From positions 434,001-498,000 of the forward strand of contig JADJAA010000002.1 in assembly GCA_016704485.1 (NCBI GenBank): a stretch of DNA of 64,000 nucleotides. Reading direction: 5' to 3'. The DNA comes from Flavobacteriales bacterium. Its GTDB lineage: Bacteria > Bacteroidota > Bacteroidia > Flavobacteriales_F > PHOS-HE28. Below, in pieces: positions 45,051 to 53,826 of this stretch; the stretch's first letter is position 1, and each line of letters opens with the position of its first letter. The position numbers and the translations under genes were made by a program. A model generated the notes under the pieces. That model was not told the DNA's origin and did not search any database. It saw only the letters and a program-made list of their open reading frames with translations.

Positions 45051-45333
45051 TCCGAAGGTTCCGTTCCCATCCGATCATCGCTCAGTCATCAGGTTTATCC
45101 CTGGCAGGTTGCTCTCCAGCAGAGCCTACTTCCGTTTCGCCAGACACCCAAAGATCAGAATCGCAATTAGGTTCTCCAACAACGGTTGATAACTCGCCAT
45201 TCGTTTTGTCCATTAGAGACAAACGTCTCCCAAAAGCCATTCGTTTTGTCTATTACACCACATTGTATGAAGTCAGTGCACCCTATGGGATGCATCACTT
45301 CAAATACAGAGCGTTCGCTGGTCTGCGCACAAT

Positions 45334-45837
45334 TCACGCCTGCCCAGGATGCCGCTTCGGGTACTCGTGCCAGACCATGTTCCCCAGTCCTTTGCTAGCG
45401 TGCTCCCATTGATCAATTTCCAGATCGATGCGCACCATGGCGCACGTGGAAAGCGCGATCGGATCTTCGTCACAGAGATAGTAAGCGAGTTCAGAAAAGC
45501 CAGGATTGTGTCCGAAGAGCATTACGTGTTCCGCATGATCCGGTAGTGCTTGAACAATGCGCATCAACGAACCTACGGATGCTTCATAAATAGAAGCATT
45601 AAAGTGAATTTGATCGGTTGGGATGTTCAATTCCTTTGCAAAGAAGCTTGCCGTGGTCTGCGCTCTGTTCGCCGGACTGGAAATGATAAGTTCCACAGGT
45701 TCATTCAGCGCTTTGAAGACTTTCGCCATCATAGGAGCATCATGCATACCGCGTTCGTTCAACGGTCTATCATGGTCGCGCATGCCTGGATCGGCCCAAC
45801 TGCTCTTGGCGTGCCGAACAACATAGAGCGTCCTCAT
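45334..45837 (-). CDS. Histidine phosphatase family protein, SixA-like
   Basis: The 167-residue protein has the phosphoglycerate-mutase-fold signature VVRHAKSSWADPG (catalytic RHA), then RPLNERGMHDAP, LIISSPANRAQTTASFFA (second Arg) and the second catalytic His in MLFGHNPGFSELAYYL. The SixA group removes phosphate from histidine of signalling or PTS proteins. No PTS is near, so the target is unknown. The unknown protein at 45847-46296 lies 9 nt upstream on the same strand and is probably co-transcribed. Confidence 0.9.
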   Translation of the reverse strand: MRTLYVVRHAKSSWADPGMRDHDRPLNERGMHDAPMMAKVFKALNEPVELIISSPANRAQTTASFFAKELNIPTDQIHFNASIYEASVGSLMRIVQALPDHAEHVMLFGHNPGFSELAYYLCDEDPIALSTCAMVRIDLEIDQWEHASKGLGNMVWHEYPKRHPGQA

Positions 45838-45846
45838 GGTGAGGTT

Positions 45847-46296
45847 TTAGACGGTTACTCCCTTCAGGCCATCGTACAAACTGATCAACAGAACGTTCGG
45901 ATCATTCGTGATCGGCAACTCCATTGTTGCAAGTTTGGCATCGCTGAATTGTGTGGAATTCCGGAAGCCTTTTGAAACGGTCAGGTGAAGGGCTTCGGGA
46001 TAGATCCCCGTGAAATGAAGTTGCGAAACGTTACCGCCTGCCATGCGCAGCAAGTAGCGCGGGTAGTGGCTTTCCTTATCGTCCCACGATTTATCTTCTT
46101 CCAATACGTGGCCTAATTGTCTCAGGTCGGCAGCCCATTCGTCCATAACGTAAAGCAGCACATCCTCCACAAAGATCTCTGGATCCCGCGGCAATTGCTG
46201 CTGGCTGAAATCCAACGGTGCAAGAAGGCGGGAACGCGTGTTCCGAAGTGCATCCACCAACGTATTGATCTGGGCAGTAAAAGTCATCATATCCAA
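45847..46296 (-). CDS. Hypothetical protein upstream of the SixA-like gene
   Basis: I do not recognise this 149-residue protein. It starts MDMMTFTAQINTLVDALRNT; the ATG three codons in is an alternative. There is no signal peptide or membrane helix. An acidic middle (FVEDVLLYVMDEWAADLRQL, HVLEEDKSWDDKESHY) is followed by strands (NVSQLHFTGIYPEALHLTVS, DPNVLLISLYDGLKGV). The 9-nt gap to the SixA-like gene suggests a shared role. It looks like a conserved cytosolic protein of this lineage. Confidence 0.6.
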   Translation of the reverse strand: MDMMTFTAQINTLVDALRNTRSRLLAPLDFSQQQLPRDPEIFVEDVLLYVMDEWAADLRQLGHVLEEDKSWDDKESHYPRYLLRMAGGNVSQLHFTGIYPEALHLTVSKGFRNSTQFSDAKLATMELPITNDPNVLLISLYDGLKGVTV

Positions 46297-46391
46297 CTCT
46301 AATTCGAGTGCAAACTACTCGATGGAAAACTGTTCGCACCAATTTGAGTAAACAGGTTATGCACGATCCCATCAACGATCCGCCCTAAATT

Positions 46392-46430
46392 AACAAATGC
46401 CTCTCCAGAATACTGGGAAAGGCATTTGTT
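46392..46430 (-). terminator. Terminator of clpB
   Basis: AACAAATGCCT (46392-46402) pairs with AGGCATTTGTT (46420-46430), with CAG/CTG pairing in the loop. It lies about 50 nt beyond the clpB stop on the minus strand. The T-rich arm on the minus strand could release polymerase. Confidence 0.65.
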
Positions 46431-46482
46431 TAAAAAGAAGGGGTTAGCGTATTCAATGCGCTGCTCACGTTCGGGTAGCTTG

Positions 46483-49143
46483 TCAAGCTTTCTTTAATTT
46501 CTTTCCGTTCCGGTTCTCATCTCGGCCATCTATCCGGGTCTCCTTCTCATCGATCGGCTTCCGGAACACGATCTTGCCATCAAACACATCTATCACCTGT
46601 GGAATACTGGTCTCAACAGTTCCCGCAATGATCTGCGTCGAAAGCGCATTCAGCAATTCCTTTTGGATCATCCGTTTGATCGGGCGTGCCCCGAATTGTG
46701 GGTCGTAACCACCTTCCACGATGTGCTCGACCAACTCTTCGCTCGGAGTAAGATGAATATCCTTTTCCTCCAACTTTTTCATCAGTTGGTCCAACTGCAA
46801 TTCCACGATCTGTTTTACATCGGTTTTGCTCAACGGGCGGAACATGATCAGTTCATCCACACGGTTCAGGAATTCCGGACGCACCGTTTTGCGCAACAGG
46901 TCCATCACTTCGGCTTGCGTTTTTTCAACCACCGCTTCCAGATCCTTGTCTTTCAAGTTCTCGAAGTTCTCCTGAATGATGTGCGATCCGATGTTGCTGG
47001 TCATGATGATGATGGTGTTCTTGAAGTTCACCACCCGGCCTTTGTTATCCGTAAGGCGACCATCGTCCAACACTTGCAAAAGGATGTTCCAAACATCCGG
47101 ATGTGCTTTCTCGATCTCGTCGAGCAGCACCACACTATACGGTTTACGTCGTACCGCTTCGGTGAGCTGGCCACCTTCGTCATAACCAACGTAGCCCGGA
47201 GGCGCACCTACCAAGCGGCTTACCGCGTGACGTTCCTGATACTCGCTCATGTCGATCCGCGTCATTGCGTTCTCGTCGTTGAACAGTACTTCGCTCAGCG
47301 CTTTCGCCAATTCGGTTTTTCCAACACCGGTAGTACCCAGGAAAATGAACGAACCGATCGGGCGTTTTTCATCACCCATACCGGCACGGTTGCGTCGCAC
47401 GGCATCGCTTACGGCGCGTACCGCATCATCCTGACCGATCACACGTTTATGCAACTCGTCCTCCAGTTTCAAGAGCTTCGAACGTTCGGCTTCGAGCATC
47501 CGGCTTACGGGAACACCGGTCCAACGGCTCACCACATCAGCGATCTCTTCAACGTCCACTTCCTCTTTGATCATCTTGGAGCTGGACTGCATCTCTGCAA
47601 GAGCTTCTTTTGCTTTGGCCAATTCATCTTCGGTCTCGGTCATGCGACCATAACGGATCTCGGCGACTTTACCAAAATCCCCGTCACGTTCAGCTTGGGC
47701 AGCATCGAATTTCAGTTGTTCGATCTTGTCTTTTGCCGTGTTGATATTCTCAACCAACCCGCGCTCACTTTCCCATCGGGCTTTCATGCCATCGCGCTTT
47801 TCGCTCAGGTCGGCAAGTTCACGGTTGATATCCGTTAACTGTGATTCATCTTTTTCACGTTTTATCGCTTCACGTTCGATCTCCAATTGCATTACACGTC
47901 GATCGATCTCATCCAACTCCTCGGGTTTGGAATTGATCTCCATGCGCAGTTTGCTCGCGGCCTCGTCGATCAGGTCGATCGCCTTATCGGGTAGGAATCG
48001 ATCAGCGATGTAGCGGGTACTCAACTCCACAGCGGCAATTATCGCTGCATCCTTGATCAACACTTTGTGGTGGCTCTCGTATTTCTCTTTCAAGCCGCGC
48101 AGTATACTGATGGCATCTTCGCGTGAAGGTTCATTCACCATCACCTTTTGGAAGCGACGCTCCAACGCCTTATCCTTCTCGAAATACTTTTGGTATTCGT
48201 TCAATGTGGTTGCACCAATGGCACGTAATTCTCCTCGGGCCAATGCAGGCTTCAGGATATTCGCGGCATCCATGGCGCCGTCGCCACCACCTGCTCCAAC
48301 GAGTGTGTGGATCTCATCAATGAACAACACGATCCTACCTTCGCCACTGATCACCTCTTTCACAACGGACTTCAACCGTTCTTCGAACTCTCCTTTGTAT
48401 TTAGCTCCGGCGATCAACGCGCCCATATCCAAACTGAATACTTGCTTGTTCTTAAGGTCATCTGGAATATCTCCACTCACGATACGTTGCGCAATACCTT
48501 CTGCGATCGCGGTCTTGCCTACGCCAGGTTCTCCGATCAGGATCGGGTTGTTCTTTGTGCGTCTGCTCAGGATCTGCAACACGCGGCGGATCTCTTCATC
48601 ACGCCCAATGACCGGATCGAGTTTATTTTGTTTTGCAAGTTGATTGAGATCCTTCGCATACTTGTTCAGCGCGTTATAGGTCTCTTCTTGACTTTGGCTC
48701 GTAACGGTTTGGCCCTTCCGAAGCTCTTTGATAGCTGCAATAAGATCCTTCTTCGTTACACCGTTATCCTTGAGCAATTGTGCAATGGTATCTCCACTTT
48801 GTAATATGCCTAAAAGCAAATGTTCCACGCTTGCGAATTCATCGCCGAATTCGGGCATGGCAGCAAGTGCTTTTGTTAGGGCATCTTGTGCCGATCGGCT
48901 CAGGGTGATCTGGCCTCCGGTTACTTTAGGGTAGCCTTGCACAATGCGATCCAGCGCTTGTTGAAGAGAAGGAAGGTTAACGTTCAATTTCTTCAATAGG
49001 AAAGGCGTAACGTCCGCATCCACTTCAAGAATACCTTTCAGGAAGTGTCCGTTCTCGAGCACTTGCTGTCCGTAACCGCTAGCAATGGTCTGTGCTTGCT
49101 GTATGGCTTGTTGGGAGCGTATGGTGAATTTGTTCAGGTCCAT
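46483..49143 (-). CDS. clpB: ATP-dependent disaggregase ClpB
   Basis: The start is the ATG at 49141-49143 (MDLNKFTIRSQQAIQQAQ); the extra 14 codons upstream are not part of the family. The 886-residue AAA+ chaperone has the double Clp-N repeat (residues 1-145), the first ATPase with GEPGVGKTAIAEGIAQRI, a coiled-coil middle domain (~400-530), and the second ATPase with FLGTTGVGKTELAKALSEVL and the closing FGARPIKRMIQ. With DnaK it rescues aggregated proteins after heat stress. Heat-shock control is known for the family, but I see no CIRCE or similar site upstream. A long frame on the other strand is a shadow. Confidence 0.97.
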   Translation of the reverse strand: MDLNKFTIRSQQAIQQAQTIASGYGQQVLENGHFLKGILEVDADVTPFLLKKLNVNLPSLQQALDRIVQGYPKVTGGQITLSRSAQDALTKALAAMPEFGDEFASVEHLLLGILQSGDTIAQLLKDNGVTKKDLIAAIKELRKGQTVTSQSQEETYNALNKYAKDLNQLAKQNKLDPVIGRDEEIRRVLQILSRRTKNNPILIGEPGVGKTAIAEGIAQRIVSGDIPDDLKNKQVFSLDMGALIAGAKYKGEFEERLKSVVKEVISGEGRIVLFIDEIHTLVGAGGGDGAMDAANILKPALARGELRAIGATTLNEYQKYFEKDKALERRFQKVMVNEPSREDAISILRGLKEKYESHHKVLIKDAAIIAAVELSTRYIADRFLPDKAIDLIDEAASKLRMEINSKPEELDEIDRRVMQLEIEREAIKREKDESQLTDINRELADLSEKRDGMKARWESERGLVENINTAKDKIEQLKFDAAQAERDGDFGKVAEIRYGRMTETEDELAKAKEALAEMQSSSKMIKEEVDVEEIADVVSRWTGVPVSRMLEAERSKLLKLEDELHKRVIGQDDAVRAVSDAVRRNRAGMGDEKRPIGSFIFLGTTGVGKTELAKALSEVLFNDENAMTRIDMSEYQERHAVSRLVGAPPGYVGYDEGGQLTEAVRRKPYSVVLLDEIEKAHPDVWNILLQVLDDGRLTDNKGRVVNFKNTIIIMTSNIGSHIIQENFENLKDKDLEAVVEKTQAEVMDLLRKTVRPEFLNRVDELIMFRPLSKTDVKQIVELQLDQLMKKLEEKDIHLTPSEELVEHIVEGGYDPQFGARPIKRMIQKELLNALSTQIIAGTVETSIPQVIDVFDGKIVFRKPIDEKETRIDGRDENRNGKKLKKA

Positions 49144-49285
49144 TTTAGGTTGAATTGTTATGCTTGCACGCTCCACATAAACCACGCCGTGATCAAAACT
49201 CCATCAATTTAGGAAATTTCGTCAGCACTTGAGCAATAACACGGCCATTCGGACAGCTATATGAATTTCGGAACGCCAAAAGCGC

Positions 49286-49897
49286 ATGTTTTCGGAAGGC
49301 AATTGGCCTTCTACATTTGCGCCCATCACGAATATCGGTACATATGCATTGATCGCTTCTGGTGATCGGAATGCTTTTGAGGAAGCGTTCAGAATGTATT
49401 ACGCGCCACTTTGCGCGTTTGCAGTGCAGTATGTCAAGGATCAGGATGTAGCAGAAGATCTGGTTCAAGACCTCTTCGTCCGCATATGGCAGGATCGCGA
49501 GAAGATCAACGTGTCGACATCATTGAAGTCGTATCTATTTGCTTCTGTAAGGAATAGAGCGTTGAATGCAATGAAAGTGAGCGCACGCATGCGGCCCTTG
49601 GACGAGCAGAACATCGGTCATGTGGCCGACTCCGATAGGGACGAAGCAGAGTATACAGATCGGTCTGCTCGGGTTCTTGCTGCAATAGAGCTGCTTCCGG
49701 AAGAACGCAGAAAGGTGTTCAAACTTAGTCGGAACGAGGGGTTGAAATACCACGAGATCGCAGCACGGTTGGGCATTAGCATAAAGACGGTGGAGAATCA
49801 GATGGGCAAGGCTTTGAAGACGTTAAGGGCCGAATTGGCGGACCTGGTGCCAGCCGCATTGATCGGTTGGCTTATCTGGTTTTTTGGAGGGCAATAG
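49286..49897 (+). CDS. ECF RNA polymerase sigma factor
   Basis: The 203-residue protein has sigma region 2 (YYAPLCAFAVQYVKDQDVAE, DLVQDLFVRIWQDRE) and region 4 (LLPEERRKVFKLSRNEGLKY, HEIAARLGISIKTVENQM) of ECF factors in the Bacteroidota FecI-like group. A -7 promoter box at 49312-49319 lies inside the first codons, so translation may really start at the TTG at 49349 (MIASGDRNAFEEAF), giving about 182 residues. It is followed 39 nt later by its FecR-type partner, so the pair senses an envelope or outer-membrane signal. Confidence 0.92.
   Translation: MFSEGNWPSTFAPITNIGTYALIASGDRNAFEEAFRMYYAPLCAFAVQYVKDQDVAEDLVQDLFVRIWQDREKINVSTSLKSYLFASVRNRALNAMKVSARMRPLDEQNIGHVADSDRDEAEYTDRSARVLAAIELLPEERRKVFKLSRNEGLKYHEIAARLGISIKTVENQMGKALKTLRAELADLVPAALIGWLIWFFGGQ
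49312..49319 (+). promoter_or_regulatory. -7 promoter box in the start region of the ECF sigma gene
   Basis: TACATTTG matches TAnnTTTG and is followed by GCGCCC. It is 26 nt after the first ATG and 29 nt before the alternative TTG start, so it argues for the shorter protein. No TTG lies at an ideal -33 distance. Confidence 0.4.
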
Positions 49898-49936
49898 GGG
49901 TAAATGGGAAATGGATTGTCATAGAAAGGAACACAC

Positions 49937-50908
49937 GTGAATAAAGGACCACATATCGATAGCGATCTGCTCGCGCGTTACCTCGCTGGGGAATGTACTC
50001 ATGAGGAACGCCTTGAGGTTGAGCAATGGGCCGATGCGGATATTTCGAATGCTCAAGAGCTCGAGGTATTGCGTGCCATCTGGAGCGATGCCGGGACCGG
50101 TATTCGTTCTGCTGTTGATGTGCATGCTGCTTGGCAAAACGTCAGTGATCGCATGGAGGTTTCAGAGGGTAGGGGCCGGGTAATTCCGATCTTACGTTCT
50201 AGGATCTTATTGCGTTTGTTGGCTGCCGCTGCTGTGGTTACTGCTGTTTTCGTTGGGGTTCGTTCTCTATTGACCAACCAAACTCAAGATCTCATGGCTA
50301 CAACGGAATACCTACGGTCCACATTACCCGACAGCAGTCACATAATCTTATCTCCAGGATCTCGTCTTAGTTCGCGCATGAGCGATGTAAGACATATTGC
50401 TCTTTCCGGTGAGGCCTATTTTGAGGTTGAACGAGATACTGCAAGGCCCTTCGTGGTGGAGACGGATGACGTAAGGGTCACCGTTCTGGGAACTGCATTC
50501 GAAGTGAGTTCGATCGATACGAGCAATAGCGTTCTTGTGCGGGTTCGGCATGGAAGAGTGCAAGTGAGTACATCCGAGGATACGGTCATCCTGAACGGTG
50601 ATGAATATGCGCGGTATACTAAGTTGGCCCATTTGTTAGAGCGAATGCCAGCACCGCATTCTCAGGTCTGGGGAGACCGGATCATCCAATTCAAGGAAGC
50701 GCCACTTTCTGAAGTTGTTGATCAGCTTGAAGTATTATATCATGTGCGTATTCGCTTAGCTAACGAAGGGTTGATACATTGTAAGCTCACGGCAACCTTC
50801 GATGACGAGCCTATCGATTATATACTTCGCGTGATCGCCGATACATATGGGTTTACGCTAACAATGGGATCACCAGGGTCATACACATTGGATGGCGATG
50901 GCTGCTGA
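49937..50908 (+). CDS. FecR-family anti-sigma factor
   Basis: The 323-residue protein has a cytosolic anti-sigma head (DSDLLARYLAGECTHEERLE, VEQWADADISN), one membrane helix around residues 90-112 (LLRLLAAAAVVTAVFVGVRS), a FecR domain (SRLSSRMSDVRHIALSGEAY, FEVERDTARPFVVETDDVRV) and a C-terminal DUF4974-like domain (IIQFKEAPLSEVVDQLEVLY, LTATFDDEPIDYILRVIADT). It holds the upstream sigma factor at the membrane until a signal arrives. The next gene starts inside its end, so translation is coupled. Confidence 0.93.
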   Translation: MNKGPHIDSDLLARYLAGECTHEERLEVEQWADADISNAQELEVLRAIWSDAGTGIRSAVDVHAAWQNVSDRMEVSEGRGRVIPILRSRILLRLLAAAAVVTAVFVGVRSLLTNQTQDLMATTEYLRSTLPDSSHIILSPGSRLSSRMSDVRHIALSGEAYFEVERDTARPFVVETDDVRVTVLGTAFEVSSIDTSNSVLVRVRHGRVQVSTSEDTVILNGDEYARYTKLAHLLERMPAPHSQVWGDRIIQFKEAPLSEVVDQLEVLYHVRIRLANEGLIHCKLTATFDDEPIDYILRVIADTYGFTLTMGSPGSYTLDGDGC

Positions 50909-52987
50909 CCTGCGCCTATTCTTATTTGTCGTCTTCCTTCTGCCTGTGACCGTCTTCGGCCAGAAGATCATTGAACGCCACGTAGAGGTCAATGCTTCTC
51001 GCGTACGCTTGGGCGAAGCTCTTGCTTGGTTGCAAAGGATGGTGATTTCAAGCTGAGTTATAATTCTGCTGTGGTGAATGGCGATAGTGTAGTAAGCGTT
51101 AACGCCAACGGTACTGTTGAAGAAGCGCTGAGAACGTTGGTCGGTTCTGGGTTTCAGATAAAGGAAACCGGTGAACACATCATCCTATTAGGCTCACGAG
51201 GCGATCGAAAACGATCCACCATAAGCGGTACGATCTACGATGCTGACTCTAAACGGCCAGTTCTGCATGCGTACTTGCATGAAGTAGGTGGAAGTGCCAT
51301 GGTAACGACTGATGGTTCTGGGGCATTTGAACTGACCGTTTCAGGAGACCATGATCGTACGGCGATCCTGGTAATGCGGAAAGAATATCATGACACCGTT
51401 ATCTATGTCCCAAAGGGCAGTGCGTTCGGTCAAGTACCAATGCGCAAACGGGACATATTGGAAAGGGTAGAACCGATATGCTTATATGAGCGCTGCCAGG
51501 TAGAGGATCTTGGCGTAACGCGCTTATTAGTCCCGCGGTCCGAATTGGATCAAGCGCAGAATATCACCATCGAAGAGGAGCGGCCTTGGCAGATCTCGCT
51601 GATACCGAATGTCAGTACTAACGGTCCAATTGCGAGTGCGGTGGTGAATAAGTTATCGCTCAATATTCTTGGTGGTTACGCACGCGGGTTGAACGGGTTG
51701 GAGGTAGGAGGTCTTGCGAACATCATAGGAGGGGATGTAAGAGGGATGCAGATCGCTGGAGTAACGAATCTGGTGGGAAGAAATACGCAAGGCGTGCAGA
51801 TCGCTGGGGGTGTCAATCACACCATGCGGTCGCTGGAGGGTGTGCAGATCTCGGGCCTAGCGAACATCGTATGGGATACCTTAACAGGCGTGCAGATAAG
51901 TTACGGTGTCAATGTTGTGAAAGGTGGGTTACGAGGTACACAGATCTCGGGTTCCTGCAACGTGGCTACGCAGAACGTTGATGGCATGCAGGTGTCTTAC
52001 GGTGTGAACGTAACACCGAAGGACGTGCGAAAATTACAGATCGCTGGTACTGGGAATTATGCCCGAAATGTTTCAGGTGCGCAGCTCGCGATCGGTGTGA
52101 ACATTGCGCGTGATACGGTCGGTGGTGGTCAGGTGGGCTTCGGTGGGAATTATGCGCGTTATGTAACAGGTGGTCAGTTCAGTTTCGGTGCGAACATTGT
52201 ACCAAGGACCGTAAGTGGAGGCCAAGTTGGATTCGGTTTGAATTATGCAGGTTCCTGCACGGGTGGTCAGTTCTCTTTCGGTGCCAATATCGTCCCAGGT
52301 TCCGTAATGGCTGGCCAAGTTGGATTCGGTTTGAATTATGCGGGAAATATTACGGGAGCGCAGTTCTCATTTGGGTTGAATGCTGTTGGAGGAACAGCAA
52401 GAGGAACGCAGGTGGGTGCCTTGAATTTTGCGCGGAAATGTGAGGGTGGTCAGGTCGGCTTTCTCAATCTTAGTGATTCACTTTCGGGGTTCGCGATCGG
52501 ATTATTGTCGGTTTCATTGAGAGGATATCATCGCTTCGATGTGATCACTGGAAATGTGATGCCACTGAGCGTGCAAGTACGAACGGGCACAAAAGGCTTT
52601 CATAATATCTTGGGCTATTCGCCAGCGATCGAGGCTAATGGGCGATGGGGATTCCTTTACGGGATCGGGACGGAACCACGCATTAGCAAGAATGGTTTCA
52701 TGAACATTGATCTTACGGCCGAACAGATCGTGGAACAAAAGGAATGGGTCGATGCCGTGAATATCGTTGGGCGTTTTTCACTGAGTTACGGACATCGCAT
52801 TGCTGGTCCTCTGGTGATCAGTGGAGGGGCTGTGCTCAATACGCAATTCACGGATTGGCGTAGTGCGGAGAACGGACTTTATTTGAGCCAATTATCGCCC
52901 TCGGTCCGGCTATTCACTGGAGGCAATGGTGCTACGCGCATTTACGGGTGGATAGGTTGGAAAGCAGCATTAGGAGTGCGGTTCTAG
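50892..52987 (+). CDS. STN-domain outer-membrane protein with 15-16-residue surface repeats, frameshifted near 51028
   Basis: The gene starts at ATG 50892 or 50898 inside the FecR gene and opens with a signal peptide (LFLFVVFLLPVTVFGQ). An STN-type domain begins with VEVNASRVRLGEALAW, but a missing base near 51027-51029 (TGGTT where TGGGTT is expected) shifts the frame. Sense continues in the frame open from 51026 with VAKDGDFKLSYNSAVV. Next come a carboxypeptidase-regulatory-like sandwich (~RSTISGTIYDADSKRPVLHA) and about 17 repeats of the type G-x-Q-[IVF]-x-x-G-x-N at 51697-52520, then a barrel-like C-terminus ending in Phe. The repeats resemble those of LA_2272-type surface proteins. It is not a TonB receptor. 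Confidence 0.75.
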
Positions 52988-53128
52988 CTGGATCGGGGCA
53001 AGTTTTTCAGAACGTGTTGCCCACTCATTCACACATCGGAAAATTGATCGAAATTTAGTTGAGAATGGAGTAGGGGTATTTGAAGGAACGGTTGTCCTAT
53101 TAAAAAACAACCAATACCTGAACCCCAA

Positions 53129-53788
53129 ATGAAATCCCTTTCTCATCGGATCCTGTTGAATTTTCTTTTCCTGCTTCCTCTTCTGTGCCATGCTCAAGAA
53201 GACCAAAAGCCACGAACACTTTTTGGTGGTGATCAAAAGGTGAGTCATGGAGGTTGGGGCGCTCCATCGGCCATGTACACACGTATCATGGATACAGATG
53301 CATTGTTGGTCGGCGGCCGTGCGGGTTGGTTGATCAACCATCGCGTTACCATCGGTTTGGCGGGATATGGCCTCACTACTGCTTTGCCCAATTCCAAGTA
53401 CGATGATCACCTGCAAGGGCTTGGTGATTCCCTTACGCGTGGATCTCAATTCGAGATGGGTTATGGCGGGCTATTGATCGAGCCTATCATCGCGTACCGA
53501 TCACCTGTGCATGTGAGTTTACCGATACTGATCGGTGTTGGTGGTTGCGGCTACCAGTATTCGTCACGCAGTCCGATCGAGGTGGACTACGCCAACTACC
53601 GCGACCTGGCCCAAGCATTTCTGGTGGTGGAGCCGGGCGTTGATCTGGAGATCAACGTTGTACCCCTCGTACGCTTGGCATTGGGCGCATCCTACAGATA
53701 CACGAGCGAACTGGATCTGCCTGCTACACCAAAGGATGCACTCCAAGGAATGAACGCTTCGTTCACCATCAAGGTCGGCTGGTTCTGA
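53129..53788 (+). CDS. Predicted outer-membrane beta-barrel protein
   Basis: The 219-residue protein has a signal peptide (LLNFLFLLPLLCHAQ) and alternating amphipathic strands separated by turns: ALLVGGRAGWLINHRVTIGL, EMGYGGLLIEPIIAYRSPVH, VVPLVRLALGASYRYTSELD. It ends in FTIKVGWF, a terminal aromatic typical of barrels folded by BamA. An eight-strand barrel is likely. The ligand and function are unknown. It lies 38 nt ahead of the TonB-dependent receptor gene and 141 nt after the repeat protein, so it may belong to the same envelope cluster. Confidence 0.72.
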   Translation: MKSLSHRILLNFLFLLPLLCHAQEDQKPRTLFGGDQKVSHGGWGAPSAMYTRIMDTDALLVGGRAGWLINHRVTIGLAGYGLTTALPNSKYDDHLQGLGDSLTRGSQFEMGYGGLLIEPIIAYRSPVHVSLPILIGVGGCGYQYSSRSPIEVDYANYRDLAQAFLVVEPGVDLEINVVPLVRLALGASYRYTSELDLPATPKDALQGMNASFTIKVGWF

Positions 53789-53826
53789 TCGATCCGTATT
53801 TCAGAGACTATCAATAAGAAAGCAAC

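Larger units (their letters stand above)
43101..45255 (+). mobile_element. IS256-like element with doubled terminal repeats
   Basis: TAATGGACAAAACGAATGG at 43142-43160 is mirrored exactly by CCATTCGTTTTGTCCATTA at 45197-45215. A second, slightly changed pair lies about 40 nt further out: TAATGGACAAAAGGAA at 43101 and CCATTCGTTTTGTCTATTA at 45237-45255. Between them lies a transposase gene broken by the IS5 copy. I cannot tell which pair is the true end, and I see no target duplication. Confidence 0.6.

Noticed and set aside
46663..47838. 391-codon open frame on the plus strand inside clpB
   Set aside because: It lies wholly antisense to a conserved ClpB coding region and has no family character. 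It is a compositional shadow.
51020..51035. Programmed -1 frameshift in the STN repeat gene
   Set aside because: There is no slippery X XXY YYZ heptamer or downstream pseudoknot at the site. A lost base fits better.
50892..52987. TonB-dependent receptor partner of FecR
   Set aside because: After STN and the sandwich there is no plug or TonB-receptor barrel. The region is made of short G-x-Q repeats.
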